The translations under genes and the position numbers were made by a program. A stretch of DNA of 64,000 nt, taken from the NCBI GenBank assembly GCA_022578605.1, contig MU394066.1, positions 656,940 through 720,939 on the forward strand, read 5' to 3'. This document shows positions 32,461-44,859 of the stretch, piece by piece. Position 1 is the first letter of the stretch. Every line of letters begins with the position of its first letter. The stretch comes from Camillea tinctor. Lineage: Eukaryota; Ascomycota; Sordariomycetes; Xylariales; Xylariaceae. The notes beneath the pieces are model-generated. The model saw only the letters and a program-made list of their open reading frames with translations. It had not been told where the DNA came from and did not search any database.

Positions 32461-34537
32461 TGCGGTTGGAGTTCTATGGCACTAAATAATGTAAGTTGAC
32501 CATTTGGTAAGAAAAGGTAGTAATAAATATATCGAGTCTTACACACGTCTGAATTAAAAGAAATGGGGCTTTATCGAGTAGAAGACAAATATCTCAGGTA
32601 TTCGTATCTAATATCTGGTTTCCCTTGTGATAACTGTCTTTCTTATCACCCAAGCTCATGCCATAGAACTTGTTAAGTAAATGATGATGTACGTGAATAC
32701 TAGTGAAAACAACCGACTCAACATGGCGCAAATCAAAGAGGTCTTATATAAATCGAGTAGTCTTTGCGGTTGCGTTGCTAGCTATACATACCCAACCTCG
32801 CCCTAGCGAACATACAGGTTACGTTATATAGTCCATTTCGTTTCTCTCTATCTACAGGAGCCCTCTGAGGTATGAAAAGGTATGAATTGATCTTACTCAT
32901 TATCCTTAAAAGACGAAGTACATTGTGAGGCTCACGTATTAGCCAAGCAGGTTGGCCGTGCTTACCATAAGAACATATAATACTACATTGCCACGTTCCT
33001 GTAAAACAACTTAAAGCTAGGGCGTATTTGACGTGGCCCCGGGAGACAACATTGGGAGTGTTCGTAGGGCTGAACAACAATCCCTTGATTCAGACCACGG
33101 GACTAGAACAGGGATTTAGCTATTTCTGTATACATAGTAGAATGAAACCGATCGCGTAGACAAATTAAATCAGTGCTTACAGGATTGATTATGGTAGAAT
33201 CGGCCTCTGCCGAGTAGGGCTTTTAAAATCCCTGTCCTGGTTTCGAGGCCCAACTGGTACCGTGATTGGTTGAGCCCTTTTTTCCAGCATTATAGTATAA
33301 GGCGCAGCGAAAATCCGATCCAGGAGCAAGAAAATGGATCTTGCTATGAGCCTCTGAGGCACGGCTGTGGTATATCTAATTCAAGCAGTATTCTGGAAGC
33401 CGAGGGTGAGAACATCCTTTTCGGATTCTTATTGTTGCGATTGGTCAATTATCGAAACTTTTGAAAGCCGCAAGATGGAGTGAAGGACGATCCCTTCAGG
33501 CATCAAGATATGCAGATCCCCCGAGACCAGCCCTTGCGTTGTCTGGGATATAATGCATCATCGGCTTTGATCGATCGCATCCTTGCGTCACATTTCTCCG
33601 ATTCTGGCCCCCATTCAACCACCTCGTGGTTTTTCTGCACTAGACTCTATTGATTCCCTCCCTCAAATAGCTCAAGTAATCATGTTCTAGAATGAAAAGT
33701 GGGATTCATCTGCGAGGGTCCTCCAGTTGATGGATTCGAGGAATAAACCAAGCATCCGAATTGCCGGCCATAGCTTCATCCTGATGAAGATATATACCCA
33801 TGTTTGTTCATGCTACAAAGACTCTAAATAAACCTAGATACTCGTGTCAGCTGTGATGTATTAGATCATAGGTTACGTGGCGGCTCACACTCTGTCGGGT
33901 AGATAAAGGGAGTATTCGTTGTATCAGTCATGGTATCAGAAATACACCGAGTTTGTAGTTATAGTCTCCCACACAGCAACAATCAGATGACCTAAGTTCT
34001 TGCTAGGGTGCTCGTGATAGCTAGTATTCCGCTTAATTTATTTTTATTTCATGTGACATGTGGTCTTGTCTTGGTAAACCAACAACACATGCTACAAGTC
34101 AGACAAAACCGCGGTCCAACACTCGGTTTTATGAGCTGTTTCATCCTGTCTAGTCAGTTTGTCTTAATACCGTCACCGAAGGCAGTGTCTTGTGGTTCGC
34201 AATTCCTAAAAAAGAACGATAGCATTATTAAGAGTACAGTTAAATTTTACAGTGAAAGGGTCCTCGTAGAGTTGTCCAATAGTTGTCAAACTATGAGTAG
34301 CCATCTTCGACATGTTAATGGTGTCCATGTACCTAGGTAGTCAACGGTTATATCCCTGATTAGTATACTGATAAATATTTTTACCAACAGACAGTTCTTT
34401 TCATAGATAGCCATGTTATATCACGATATTTAAGGCACATGTGATAGGTATATTGGGAAAGAATTCATGTTAGGTTCTATTCATACTCTCTACTAATCAG
34501 AGGCACAAGCATACTACAAGCATCCTCAGCTATTATA
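32461..34537. other. Gene-poor spacer
   Basis: About 2 kb without a supported gene. At 33931-33940 the sequence TGGTATCAGA resembles a Copia primer-binding site and is preceded by a TG...CA-bounded 79-bp stretch (33852-33930). This could be a degraded short LTR boundary, but evidence is weak. Frames at 33270 and 34008 carry no recognisable protein text. Confidence 0.4.
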
Positions 34538-35587
34538 TCAAGATTTTATGTTCTCAAACAAATTCTTACACTCCACATTTGCGACATCCGAGCAATCTGC
34601 CTTATGGAAAGGTGCAACGCACTTACAAGCAGCGCAAAACCGGCTGACTAGCCCAGGGCCACTAGCTATCCATCCCATGCAACCATCGGCATGTAAAGGG
34701 GCTCTCAACCCCAAACACCACTTGCACTTCAGCGGCTCGCGGATACCACGAAGGGACTTGCTCCTAATTTCAGCCCAACAGCAACGATCATTGTGCACCG
34801 GCCGCAAGCCATAACAGATCGGGCAGATCGCCGGGCCGTCGACAGAATACACGATATTCAAGAGCCAGTCGCGCTCCAGGTCCCCACCCACGCAACACGA
34901 CTCCCAGCGCGAATTGACGGCCTCAGTAGCCCGTAAGCGGTCGCTTGGGGAGCCACAATGAGTGCTCAGCCAAGCGCCCAGGTCCGGCCACTCGATCGAG
35001 CCGTCGTACTCCAGCGGCCCCTCGGGGAACGCGCGCCGCTTGTACGCTCTCATGCAGACGCCCAGAAGCGCTATGAGCATCCGCGAGGCGCCCTCGCTGC
35101 CAAGGTTATACGCGGCCGCGAAGAAGGGGTCGGTCTGGGTGTTGACGAAGTCGCGGCACCGCAGCATGAAGTCAGCTATATACAAGGCGTTGTGCGTGCT
35201 CGGTGGATACAAAGACGGCGACAAACCGGAGGGTCTTCGCCACGACACGGGGGCCTCGAAGGAGTGGTAGTATATTGCGGATGCTTCGTAGACGTGGTGG
35301 GCGTGGAGTGCGTTGCGGGGGTGGGACCAGCAGTTTCGTATGAAGTCCCGGAAGATCATATGGATAGCCGGGCAGTGGCATAATGTGATTACTTCGTAAG
35401 GGGGGGGGCTTAAAGTATAGTTCTTGCACGCTATAATGGCGGCCGCAACAGAGGGTGACTCGAAAGGATCATCGATATTGATACTACCGTCACTGTTGAA
35501 CCGAGGAACTTGTGTATTGCGTACCCCTAGTGGACGATCTGTAGGCTCCTCCATATCCTCCATATTCTCCCGATCCTCTAGATTCAT
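34538..35587 (-). CDS. Hypothetical protein with three C-terminal CX2CX6-7HX3C repeats (349 aa)
   Basis: Single exon from ATG 35587. The first 45 residues are acidic/polar. Residues about 46-250 look alpha-helical with scattered Trp/Cys and no known domain. The C-terminus holds three consecutive Cys/His units: C255-x2-C258-x6-H265-x3-C269 (CPICYGLRPVHNDRC), C288-x2-C291-x7-H299-x3-C303 (CKWCLGLRAPLHADGC) and C318-x2-C321-x6-H328-x3-C332 (CAACKCVAPFHKADC), spaced about 30-33 residues apart. The pattern suggests small zinc-binding modules similar in idea to CCHC knuckles but with different spacing. Function unknown. It sits alone in an accessory region next to a tRNA gene. Confidence 0.75.
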   Translation of the reverse strand: MNLEDRENMEDMEEPTDRPLGVRNTQVPRFNSDGSINIDDPFESPSVAAAIIACKNYTLSPPPYEVITLCHCPAIHMIFRDFIRNCWSHPRNALHAHHVYEASAIYYHSFEAPVSWRRPSGLSPSLYPPSTHNALYIADFMLRCRDFVNTQTDPFFAAAYNLGSEGASRMLIALLGVCMRAYKRRAFPEGPLEYDGSIEWPDLGAWLSTHCGSPSDRLRATEAVNSRWESCCVGGDLERDWLLNIVYSVDGPAICPICYGLRPVHNDRCCWAEIRSKSLRGIREPLKCKWCLGLRAPLHADGCMGWIASGPGLVSRFCAACKCVAPFHKADCSDVANVECKNLFENIKS

Positions 35588-36196
35588 AATGTATATGGTG
35601 AAATTTATAGTAATAAACTGTGATGCAGACTGATTATAATATACTGGAAGGTTCTTTTATTGTGTGTGTGTATCTGTCGATGAAATCATGGTGTAGGTAA
35701 CAGCCGACGAAGCCGGGTTACTTATACTCAGAAAATGCAACAAAATGATGGAGTTTCAGTTCAACAATAGTATTTAGATAAGTGGCATTATCATGTGATA
35801 GTTCTTTCTAATACATTATTTCTATTGTTATGACAAGAGGGTGATCAGATGCTCAAAGGACTAACCTAGTACCTAGATATAGCCACAAGCATTTATTTTA
35901 TGAACCAAAGGGCTCCATTCTACACATGGGATTATTCGAATAATTCATAAAGGGATTTGTATCGACCAAGAACCAGACTACTTCATGAATAACATGAAAA
36001 GAAAGCAAGGATATAATAATTATGACTTTAACGTTCGAAGGCCAGGATTTATCTAATTATCTATCCGTGTCTGTTTCCTAGGCACCCTACACATACATGT
36101 TATTAGAAACTCACCAGGAGCAACCACAGCGCGTAGTACATCACGACAGAGCCAGAGTATCTGGTGACGAAAACATCCTATATTTTCTAGGATCCC
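35588..36196. other. Intergenic upstream of Cys/His-repeat gene
   Basis: AT-rich. Contains a short GT-repeat (35662-35671). No gene seen. Confidence 0.5.
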
Positions 36197-36205
36197 AAAA
36201 AAAAA
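36197..36205 (-). terminator. RNA polymerase III terminator of tRNA-Pro
   Basis: Run of nine T on the minus strand, five bases after the discriminator base of the tRNA gene, the normal Pol III stop signal. Confidence 0.8.
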
Positions 36206-36209
36206 TGGA

Positions 36210-36299
36210 GGGCTTCACCGGGATTCGAACCCGGGGCCTCTCGCATTTCAGGCGTAGTAAGAACCCAAAGCGAGAATCATACCACTAGACCATGAAGCC
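36210..36299 (-). tRNA. tRNA-Pro (TGG) with an 18-nt intron
   Basis: On the minus strand the acceptor stem GGCTTCA pairs with TGAAGCC, followed by discriminator C (36210). The D arm includes the A-box-like ATGGTCTAGTGGTATGA. The anticodon stem CTCGC/GCGAG has loop TT-TGG-G, anticodon TGG at 36267-36265 (Pro, CCA/CCN codons). The T arm CCGGGTTCGAATCCCGG contains the B box. Between position 37 and the 3' half of the loop lies an 18-nt insert (36263-36246), the canonical intron place. The mature length is 72 nt. Confidence 0.93.
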
Positions 36300-38415
36300 A
36301 TGGGAGAGTAAAGCATGAGTATCATGTTTCTGATTTTTGTCGCAAAGCTTAAGTTATATATAATACAGACGCCAGACTTAAATCTTGAATCACTGCAGAA
36401 AATCATGGCCTAGTCAAGCACTTAAGTAATCACGATATTGGTATGCTTGAGACTGGAACTCCAGCTGATCAACTAAATAACCACATACTAATGCAAAAGT
36501 TTCATAACAATAGGGGTTCAGGTTCGGGTAAGTGCAAGGGTTTAGCCTAAATCCTACCAGTCTTTACGTCCCAACCAGGGGGTCGGGGGGAGAAACTAGA
36601 TAATTGTCACATGTGGACATTGCCGAGAAGGTGTTAAGTAGGGGGTTATGAGGATTAGTTAGTAATACATATGAGTATGTCCAGATGACCAACGTGCATA
36701 ATGACGAAGATGCCTTAGGCCAGAATATCTGTGTATAAATGGGAGCATATTTATCGATGAGGGATCAGGGAGAACTTGGACCTTCAAGACTCCTTGAGAC
36801 CATAAGAGAATTATTAGTTGAATATGACTCTTTGCTCCAAGCTATGACACCAATAATAAAGAAGTGAGCCGCAATGATTACTCGGTTATTGTGAGAATCT
36901 TTTGATCTCGTAATATAATAGGTTGCCCAACACCTGTTATAACACCAACATGCTGCTAAAGCAAGATAGCACCAACTGCCAACTCAAAACACTCCTCAGC
37001 CGTGAGTTAGAGAGTCATACCCCCAATTTCAGGTGTCTATCTCGACCAAATCCCCAACCTCAGAACCCGAGCTTGACGAATATATAGATAGCATATGATA
37101 TATAGAGCTATTTCAACAATGTCAGGGGTTAGGAAGGAACAAAGAAGGTTCTTGTCTATAGGTAACAGTAACATCCACAGTTGTAGTCAGTTCCTCGCAC
37201 AACAACGTATTAATTACCTAAGTACATGCTTGGTCCCTCGTGACAAATAATAAGTCAAGCTGCTGTTACCCCTTTTTCATTCCACTGAACTGGGGATAGA
37301 GGATACCCTATCCTCAGGTGTATGGTTCTGCGAGGAACTGATGTCGGCTCCTTAAGTGAAAAGAACTGAACGCCAACTTCTGTAAAGCAACACAATATAT
37401 ACATTGAGCCATAGTTCCTGGTTCCCCTAGTGGCCGCGACACTACCACCTCCCACTACTCTACCCCCTTTCCTCTGATTTTCTTATCTCCTTCTCCCCCT
37501 TTTCCTACGTACTTGATTTTCTTCTCCAATCTACATTGCACCTCACTTCCCTGCTAGAGCCTATTCGTCCATAACATACCTCCCCTTCTTGGACTTAACT
37601 CGTTATATCCCCTAAACCCTCAAAACCCAGTTCTAGCAATGAACCATGAATTGATCAAAATTTGAAAAAAAAAAAAAAAAAAAAGGTATCACAAACAGAA
37701 GATCCAAAAACTCCCTCCATATTTCTATTTCTATTTCCATTCCCTCCCATCTATCTACCCACCGCCTCAAACCCTCTATCCCCACCCCCTTTTTTCTACA
37801 GCACCCTTTCCTACTCTCCCCTTCACAACATCTAAACACCCTCCACGCATCATCCGTAGATCGCCCCAAAGAATCCTCAAAAATCAAAAGTAACAATAAA
37901 ATAAAAGTAAAGTAAAAGTATCATATTTTTTATAAGAGCGGGGGTATCTCATCTCATCCCAATGCCTCTGCGTCTACCTCTACTTCTACCTCCACTTCCG
38001 CCCCTGCCTATGCATCTTCATATGTCTGCCCATGTCTCTGCGTGTGTATATGATCCCCCCCCTATCCCTATCCCTACTACTTACAATGAACCCCCCCAAA
38101 AACCATCTACTAATATCATCTACCACCCATCCATCATTCATCCATCCCTCCCCCCTCTCCCTCTCCCTCTCCTCGCCACCAAAAAGACCCCCAGTTTTCT
38201 GTCTCAAGCACTCACGGCTCGAAAACAGAAAACACACCCGCGGAGAAAAAAGAAGGTTCACAACCACAAGCCTCAATCTCACAAAAAGCTACCCCCTTTT
38301 GCCCAAATGAAAAGCATCAAACTAAAATGGGTATATATATATACATATATATTTCTCTTCATCTTAACCCCCCAATAAATAATATATCCGTACCCTCCCC
38401 CCTGCCTCCCCTCCT
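36300..38415. other. Intergenic, no gene seen
   Basis: About 2.1 kb. The second half is CT-rich with a long A-run at 37666-37684 and simple (CTCCCT)n-like stretches near 38150-38175. Low-complexity open frames at 37962-38378 are not credible genes. This is the 3' side of the Zn2Cys6 gene. Confidence 0.5.
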
Positions 38416-41400
38416 TTACAAAGGCGCAAACCCCGCCTCTTCCAGCTGCGGGCCCCTAGGTAGCATCGGCCGTCCTTGCATAGGGAACGGCCAGAACAAG
38501 GGGTTCTCCAGGTCCGTGACCGCTACTCTACCTGCTCCTACTCCTCCGCCTATACTTCTACCCCCAACCGGAGCCGCGGCCGCCGACTGCTGATGGTGAT
38601 ACACCGGGTTCGGGTTCTGTCCTTCCTGCTCCGCGTCGTAGCGCTGCGCTAGAACGCCCTCCATGTTCGCCACGCCGGCGGGGTCTTCTCCGTCGCGGTG
38701 CTGCTGTTGAAGAGCGGTAGACGTATCCGTGTCCAGTAATGGTGGTAGCTGGTCCTGCCTCGTCGCGTCCCGTGCACCCCAGCTGCATATGAAATCGTCC
38801 GCGTTCACGTTCGGCGCGAAGAAGTTGAGGCTGCTCGTCACGGGTCGGGTCAGTCGGTCTGGCTCTTCCGGGCTCCCGGTTCCGCCGCCGCGGTGTGGGA
38901 TATCGACTTCAATGTTCCACTTCTTAGCCAAGTAGCGCAAGATGTTGAGGGCTTGTTCGGCGAAGTGGTGGCAGGGCGCCATTTCCGTTAAGTCGGCGAT
39001 ACCCTGGTTGAGGGATTCCGCGACTCTGGGATTTAGTTTTGCGGTAGTCGTGCTGGATGGAGAGGCTGGCTCGGGGTCAGCCTCGCTAGTTGATTGTTGT
39101 TGTTGTTGCTGAGACTGTGATGATGTCGGGCGATGATGACTGGCTTCCGGGTCTTCAGGCTTGACTGTGGATGGATTCGAAAGGGCAGCTGGCGAGGTTC
39201 CCTGAGCGGCTGGACTACTCGCACCAATAGCTAGGTGCATGATGGAAGATGTTAGGACGAAGTATGGTACAAAGGATGGCGTCCGGCGCAGAGTGTAAAG
39301 TTGGGAGTAGGACCGCAGAAGACCCTGGATGGCATCTGCGGCTTGACAACACACATCGCGAGGAAGTATCCCGGATCCAATGATGCGGAGCTTGATTAGT
39401 GGCCGAAAGAGAAGGAGGATCGCAAAATGGTAGTACATACTATTCACACATGAGTTGGGTTCATCTTGAAAATCAGGGAGAGAAATATGAGACAAGAGTA
39501 GCCACCTACTGTGCGAAAAGGACAGCGGGTGTAAAGTTGTGTCCTAACCGAAGGGCCTCGGGTATTCTATCATACCAGTTTAGGTACTGTGTATATATGC
39601 TGAGCAGGTCCCGGCTGGTGACCGGTTTGCCAGGAGAATGAAGAACATAGAGAGACTGGTGGACAAGCTCACTGAGCTCGCAGAAGCATTTGTATACCGA
39701 GCGTACGTTAGACGGCTGCTCGCATGAACGCTGGAGGGGGGCACCTGCATAGTGAGATGATTTTAGCCACTGCTTAGTGCCTTTTGCGACGAGGACCATA
39801 TTCCCGCCAGGTGACCACGTACCATCATCTGTGTAGGGTATCCACAAAGAGGCTTCAATATCATCGATGATGGCAGGTTTAGGGGGGAGATGGGGGAAAA
39901 GGGAACATTGTGGGAGCGAACCAGTCGCCAGCGACCATGCACTACATGCTTGTGTCAGCACCTGTGGGCAGATCCAAAGCAAATATAACGATAACAACAT
40001 ACTGGTCGAGGGCAAATGCACCCCAAAAAGTAGCGGCCTGAACCGCCATCTCATCCTCGTCCCCATCACCATTAATGCGATGGAGGCCCATTTCGAGGGC
40101 GAGCCTCACGCTCTGGCCGGCATAATACCACGACTCGGAGTCTCGCCCACAGCTCGCCTCGCGAATGGACATTATCCCTAAGGCTTGAATCGTAGTTAAC
40201 GTGTGGTGGTTAGTCTCTCGGTAAAAGAGTCTCAATGCCTCCTTGAAGAAATGATCGCCAGAGGTGCGGGGCTCGTTGGGATTCGCTCGCGTGTTGGGTT
40301 GTGTCGAGAACCGACACCCCAAGGCTAGAAGCGCGTTCACCAAAATGGGCGAGCAGTAGCGATTCCGGGCATTCAAGAAATCCTTCAAGAAATGCTCCTT
40401 GCTGAGCGAGGCGAAAGTCGGATACTCCCAGCAGAAGTACAAAGCCAGGAGATGTTGCACCAGACCGATGTCCCCGGTCACTCCCGTCCAAGTGGTAGAC
40501 GGGACCGACGACTCGCGCGACTCTAACGGCGCCAGCACCTGGTCGACACCACGATACCGGCCCCCTTCCGTCGAAGACTGGTCTTGGAGCCACAAGCCAA
40601 CACGAGAACGAGGAGGCTCGTTAGTCCACTGCATGACGTCGGGGTATGAGTCGCTCCGTTGCGATACGCTTTGGCTCTGGGAAGAGAAGTTCCAGGGGCT
40701 GTTCGAATCGAAATCTTGCTTGACGCCAGGCGCTGGGGGCGCTGGCGCAGTGGCCGAACTCACGCCCAGAGAACCAAACCCTCCAGGGCCCCCAGGACCA
40801 GATAGCGTGGCGCCATAGCTTGACAGAGGAGGCAACGTGATGCCGGCTCTAGCATCGCCTGGCTGGGTAAAGCTAGGCATAGCGCCACCACCAGAAGGCA
40901 GGGTTCCGCCGAGCCATTCGGAAATATTCTCAACGGACTGGCCGTTTCGCAGCCTGCGCAAGACTTCCTCCCATAGTTCAGGTCTGACAAGAGCAGAGAA
41001 GACGCTGTCGCTTTGTTGCTGCTGCCGTCGCAGAGTTTCTATCTCGTTACGAAGGTTCTCCTTCGACTGGCGCACGGGGATTTCGTAGATGCACTCGACA
41101 TCTTTCTGAGACTTGCACCTGCTACAGGGCTTCTGACCATCGCACTACGGTTTGCACAAAGTTGTGATCAGCTAAAAAATACTTGAGCAGTATGGTCTAG
41201 AGTATTACGCGTAGCGAGACAGGACCAGGAGCGACGGAGGAGGCATTGCGACAAGGTGGATTCGAGCTTGATTATATGTATATATATACCTTGGCACGCT
41301 TCTTCCGGCACTCTGTACAGGCATTGGGAGTGACCACTCCCAAACCTCTTCTGCGCTTCGACGATGTGGGATTCGCACCACCGCCAGCGCCAGACGCGCC

Positions 41401-41490
41401 AGACGTGGGAGGCGCCTCGTGCTTCTGGGCAGACCGGGAAGAGTTGGACGATACTCCAGCAGAGTCTCTGCCGCCTTGATCCTCCTCCAT
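38416..41490 (-). CDS. Zn(II)2Cys6 fungal transcription factor (906 aa)
   Basis: Five exons: 41490-41290, 41144-40003, 39941-39823, 39744-39510 and 39439-38416. Joins restore CRKKRAKCDGQKPCSRC, FALDHAWSLATG, YTDDGAPLQRSCEQ and FAHMYYHFAILLLF; all phases match. The binuclear zinc cluster is C58-x2-C61-x6-C68-x5-C74-x2-C77-x7-C85, split by intron 1. A coiled-coil-like linker follows (SKENLRNEIETLRRQQQQSD), then the fungal_trans middle homology region. It is a nuclear DNA-binding regulator. The style resembles nirA-like annotated factors, but no target can be named. The start at 41490 is the only credible ATG: the upstream frame is open but low-complexity. A 78-nt in-frame intron (39822-39745) could be retained. 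The C-terminus is Gln/Ser-rich. Confidence 0.88.
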
Positions 41491-43258
41491 GGCGGGTTTC
41501 TTTTCAAGGTCCAACGGACATGCTCGGGGGTGCGCGACAGCAATATTCGGGAATGCGCACTTTAATGGCTGGAATTTAGAGATCCAGAGATCCAGAGATG
41601 CTGGGGGTAGTTCGGAATGGCTTCCGGTAGGGCTTGGAGGAGGTGAGGCTGAGTGGAGGAAGGACGAAAACGGGAGATCGTCGCGTCGAATTGTACGAGC
41701 GCTTGACGGACAAAGATGATTATTATATTGGTATAAAGTGCTACGAAATAGTAACAAGCTGGTAACGATGGTATACTCGACAGACTCGACACTAGTGAAG
41801 AGAGTGTGTCGCGCAAATCCCACGGATATAAAAGAAGGATATAAGAAATACCTAAGTAAAGAATAAGAGGGTGAAAAAAAGAGAGTGGAAAAGTTTGGTT
41901 CAAGTGGGGGAGGCGGGAAGAAGAAGAAGAGGAGGAGGAGGAGGAGGAGGAGGAGAAAGAAGATTGTCAAGAAATTGGAAACTTGGTACGGGTAACGGTA
42001 ACGGGAATGGGAATAGAAATAAGAATAAGAATAGGAATAAGAAGAAGTTAGCTACTACACTAGATTATTCATAAGATATGCAGGGCCTAAAGCTTCTAAG
42101 GTAAGCTTCTTTAGTTTTGAGTTTTGGCAGTAATATATGGTTTATGCATGTGTCAAATCAAAAGTTGACATTGGGAGGAGGGGGGAGGTTGGGGAAAGAA
42201 CTTTCCCATGTCAAAAGGAAAAAAGGAAAGAGAAGCCCTGCTAGCTTACTTCTATGAACAAGGTATACCTCTGTAGGTAGGTTAGGTACTGCCTACATAG
42301 TAGGTAGTAGGTAAGTACAACTATGCATACCACGAGAGTACCTTCTATAAGGTAAGTATTACATAGGTTAGGCAAGTAGTACCTATCACCGCTATGTAAT
42401 CCGCATGCAATTGCCGGCATTGCTCAAGCTGTTTGTCTGTCTCTCTGTCTTCTTTCTTATCTTATCAGACCAACTTCCTAAGCTTGAATTCAATTCCAAT
42501 CTCATTCCTCCGTGATATGACGGTAAAGTTACGTCATATTAGACCGAGCTAAGGTACCCTAAGCCCATACCTATAAGTTAGTCCGTTAGCCTTAAAGCGA
42601 CCATCTTGGGATGTACACCAATACCTAATTCATTTAGAGCCAAAAGCTATGAGCTTCGAGCTAAACACTGATTTTATTCCACATGCGGGATGGGATTGCG
42701 AATTTACTTCACCTACCTAACATGGCCTCATCTATACTCAGGACTCAAAAAAGTAAATTAAAAATCAGAATACCAATCAAAAGAGTCTATTCCCCAATAA
42801 ATACCCCAAAGGGGGTTTTTAAATCCTTATCGTCGCAAGGTTCCAGGTTCCAGTACGCCGGTAAACACCTACCTCTTGGCATTGTTAGTACTACACGACA
42901 TTTGTTTTGACCAAACATAGTGTTAGTGTACCCAAACTTACCGTTGGCAGGTAGGTTATGTATGTAGGCACTTAAGGTATGATGCAGGTTATAAATAGAG
43001 ATCATCTGCATCCGCCACATGCGCCAATGCTCTTTGAATGGTAAATAAATTAAAATGTCGTTCAAACGGAGCAAGAATTAAAAGAAAAAGAAAAATCTCG
43101 CCCTTGAACAACTAATTTGAGACGACCGATGAAGCGCCTTTAGCTCGTGAACTAATACTAATAATACAAATATCCTGTCTTTCTTCCAGTTTGTCTCCCA
43201 CCCTACTTAGGTTCACATAAGGCAAGACACGGGTTGGCTCATGTTATACACCCGGGCA
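41491..43258. other. Promoter/5' leader of Zn2Cys6 gene and spacer
   Basis: Contains a purine-rich GAGGAG repeat around 41927-41954 and CCTAC/GGTAGG simple repeats near 42270-42390. No gene recognised; a short frame at 42787-43074 lacks support. Confidence 0.5.
41927..41954. repeat. (GAG)n purine repeat in Zn2Cys6 upstream region
   Basis: Tandem GAGGAG/AAGAAG units in the presumed 5' leader or promoter. Confidence 0.75.
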
Positions 43259-44859
43259 TCAATGTCGTTTATGGGGGCTTCTACTCTTAGTAGGACTACG
43301 GCCCCTCTCACCCTTGGATGGACTCCGTATTAGCAAAGGCGTCTGCGGTCCCGTGAGCGGCTTAAACCGCGACGGCGGCGGTGAGGTGTCCGTGTCCGGT
43401 GTTTCGTCGTTGGCAAACAAATGCCGGCTATTGAAGTGACGAGGCGTCTGTGGTTGAATAGCCTGCCAGTAGACTTGCTGCGGAGGAGAGACCATGTGGT
43501 CGACCTGATGCTGCGCATATACCTGCCGGGGTCTATGGCTGTTAAAGTCTGGGAAGTCATGTGCTGTTCGATAGAGAGATCGTCCGCTGAATACAAAAAT
43601 GGCGAACAAAAGGACAAAAAGTACCTATCCGAAGGGGAGATCAGTTAGCATATATGGTTCCGTGATTCTGGCTTTATTTTTTTTTACTTACAATAGTCTT
43701 ATACGACATGGTGTCAATAATTTCGTTGACAATCTCCACGATGTTCTTGGCCCCGAGTTGAACGTTCTTGACCGTATCCGGGTTCTGGCTCATACAGGAG
43801 GCCCACTGCTCGCATAGGCCGTACATGGCCGGCAATCGCTGTTCCTTTGGATCGCACTTGTTCTCTTGGTAATTGGTGAGGCACTTGCCAATTTCGATAT
43901 TAATCTCGTCTCGTACCGCCTGTCTTGCGGCAGCGAAGTCTTCACGTAAGCCTGCCACGATAGCCCAGAGGATGTAGAGAGAACCCATCACACAAAAGAA
44001 GCTGAAGGTCAGGTTCAGCCAGTACCCCAAAATACTCGGAGCATATGGATGTCGCTGGACCACGGCGAGAAAATTCCCAAACCAGCCGTCCTCGTTGCGC
44101 TTCTTTTGCTGTTGCTGGCCCCGCTGAGCCTTGCTCGGTTCGAAAGTGCTTTCATCAGACTCATAATCCGACTCTTCCCACTCTCCCGTCTGGATATAAG
44201 GCAGGCGATATCCGCTAACATCCCGGTCTGAGTTGTATCGCTTCCTCTTGCGTACCTTATCCCTCGAGGCAAAAATGGTCCTCACTAACTCGCCCTTCCC
44301 ACTGGCCTTCTTAGAGGGTGAGGGCTTGCTCTTACTCATCGTCGCTGGAGTAATGGACATGTATGATAAATCGTAAGACTGATCAGGGTCGGGGGTCTCG
44401 GGGAATTCGGAGACTTCAGTAGCGGTTGGACTTGATTCGGCAGCTGAGACTTCGGACATAGCATCGGCGTCGATGGGTTTGCGTGGTGTGGTGAAAGCTG
44501 GGTTGCGGAATGGCGGCGCCGTCGCCATTCGCTTCAATGGGGAACCACCGGAGAAGATAGAAGGCGGGTTCAGTGGTGTAGAGCCGGCAGGTTTGGATGG
44601 GGAGCTCTGGGTGCGCATAAAGGGGTTCTGACTAAAAGTGTTAAAAGCTGAAGAGCCGAAAGTGTCTGCCCCAGGGATGTTAGTTGGGCACGAGACCTTC
44701 GAAGCAATTCCGAGAAGGATAGGAATGGAAGAGAAGAAAAAGAAGCTAACTTTTATTCTGCGCTTGTCTCGCCGACTGTACAAAGGGACTAGAGGGATCC
44801 ATCGGGCCATTAGACTGGTATTCCCAGTCCATGGGGGCTTCGTAGGTTCGACGTTCCAT
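43259..44859 (-). CDS. BRL1: Brl1/Brr6 nuclear-envelope protein (482 aa)
   Basis: Three exons: 44859-44751, 44665-43692 and 43624-43259. The first exon (MERRTYEAPMDWEYQ) is recovered with an intron bearing an AACTAAC branch point and GGCAG acceptor, joining QNK to NTFGSSAFN. A disordered Ser/Pro-rich half precedes the Brl1/Brr6 domain: TM1 about residues 247-275, a lumenal segment with C298, C307, C321 and C327 (CLTNYQENKC, YGLCEQWASC), and TM2 starting at 362 (VLFVLLFAIFVF), created exactly at exon 3. In yeast, Brl1/Brr6 work with Apq12 at the nuclear envelope in pore-complex assembly and membrane lipid homeostasis. Divergently transcribed from IWS1. Confidence 0.93.

Noticed and set aside
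33852..33940. Possible short LTR followed by Copia primer-binding site (TGGTATCAGA)
   Set aside because: Only one boundary looks right; no terminal inverted repeat, second LTR or target duplication seen.
41491..41970. N-terminal extension of the Zn2Cys6 regulator with a hydrophobic Leu/Phe start
   Set aside because: Comes from a GAG-repeat leader read as poly-Leu/Phe; the next in-frame ATG (41490) gives a normal start just ahead of the zinc cluster.
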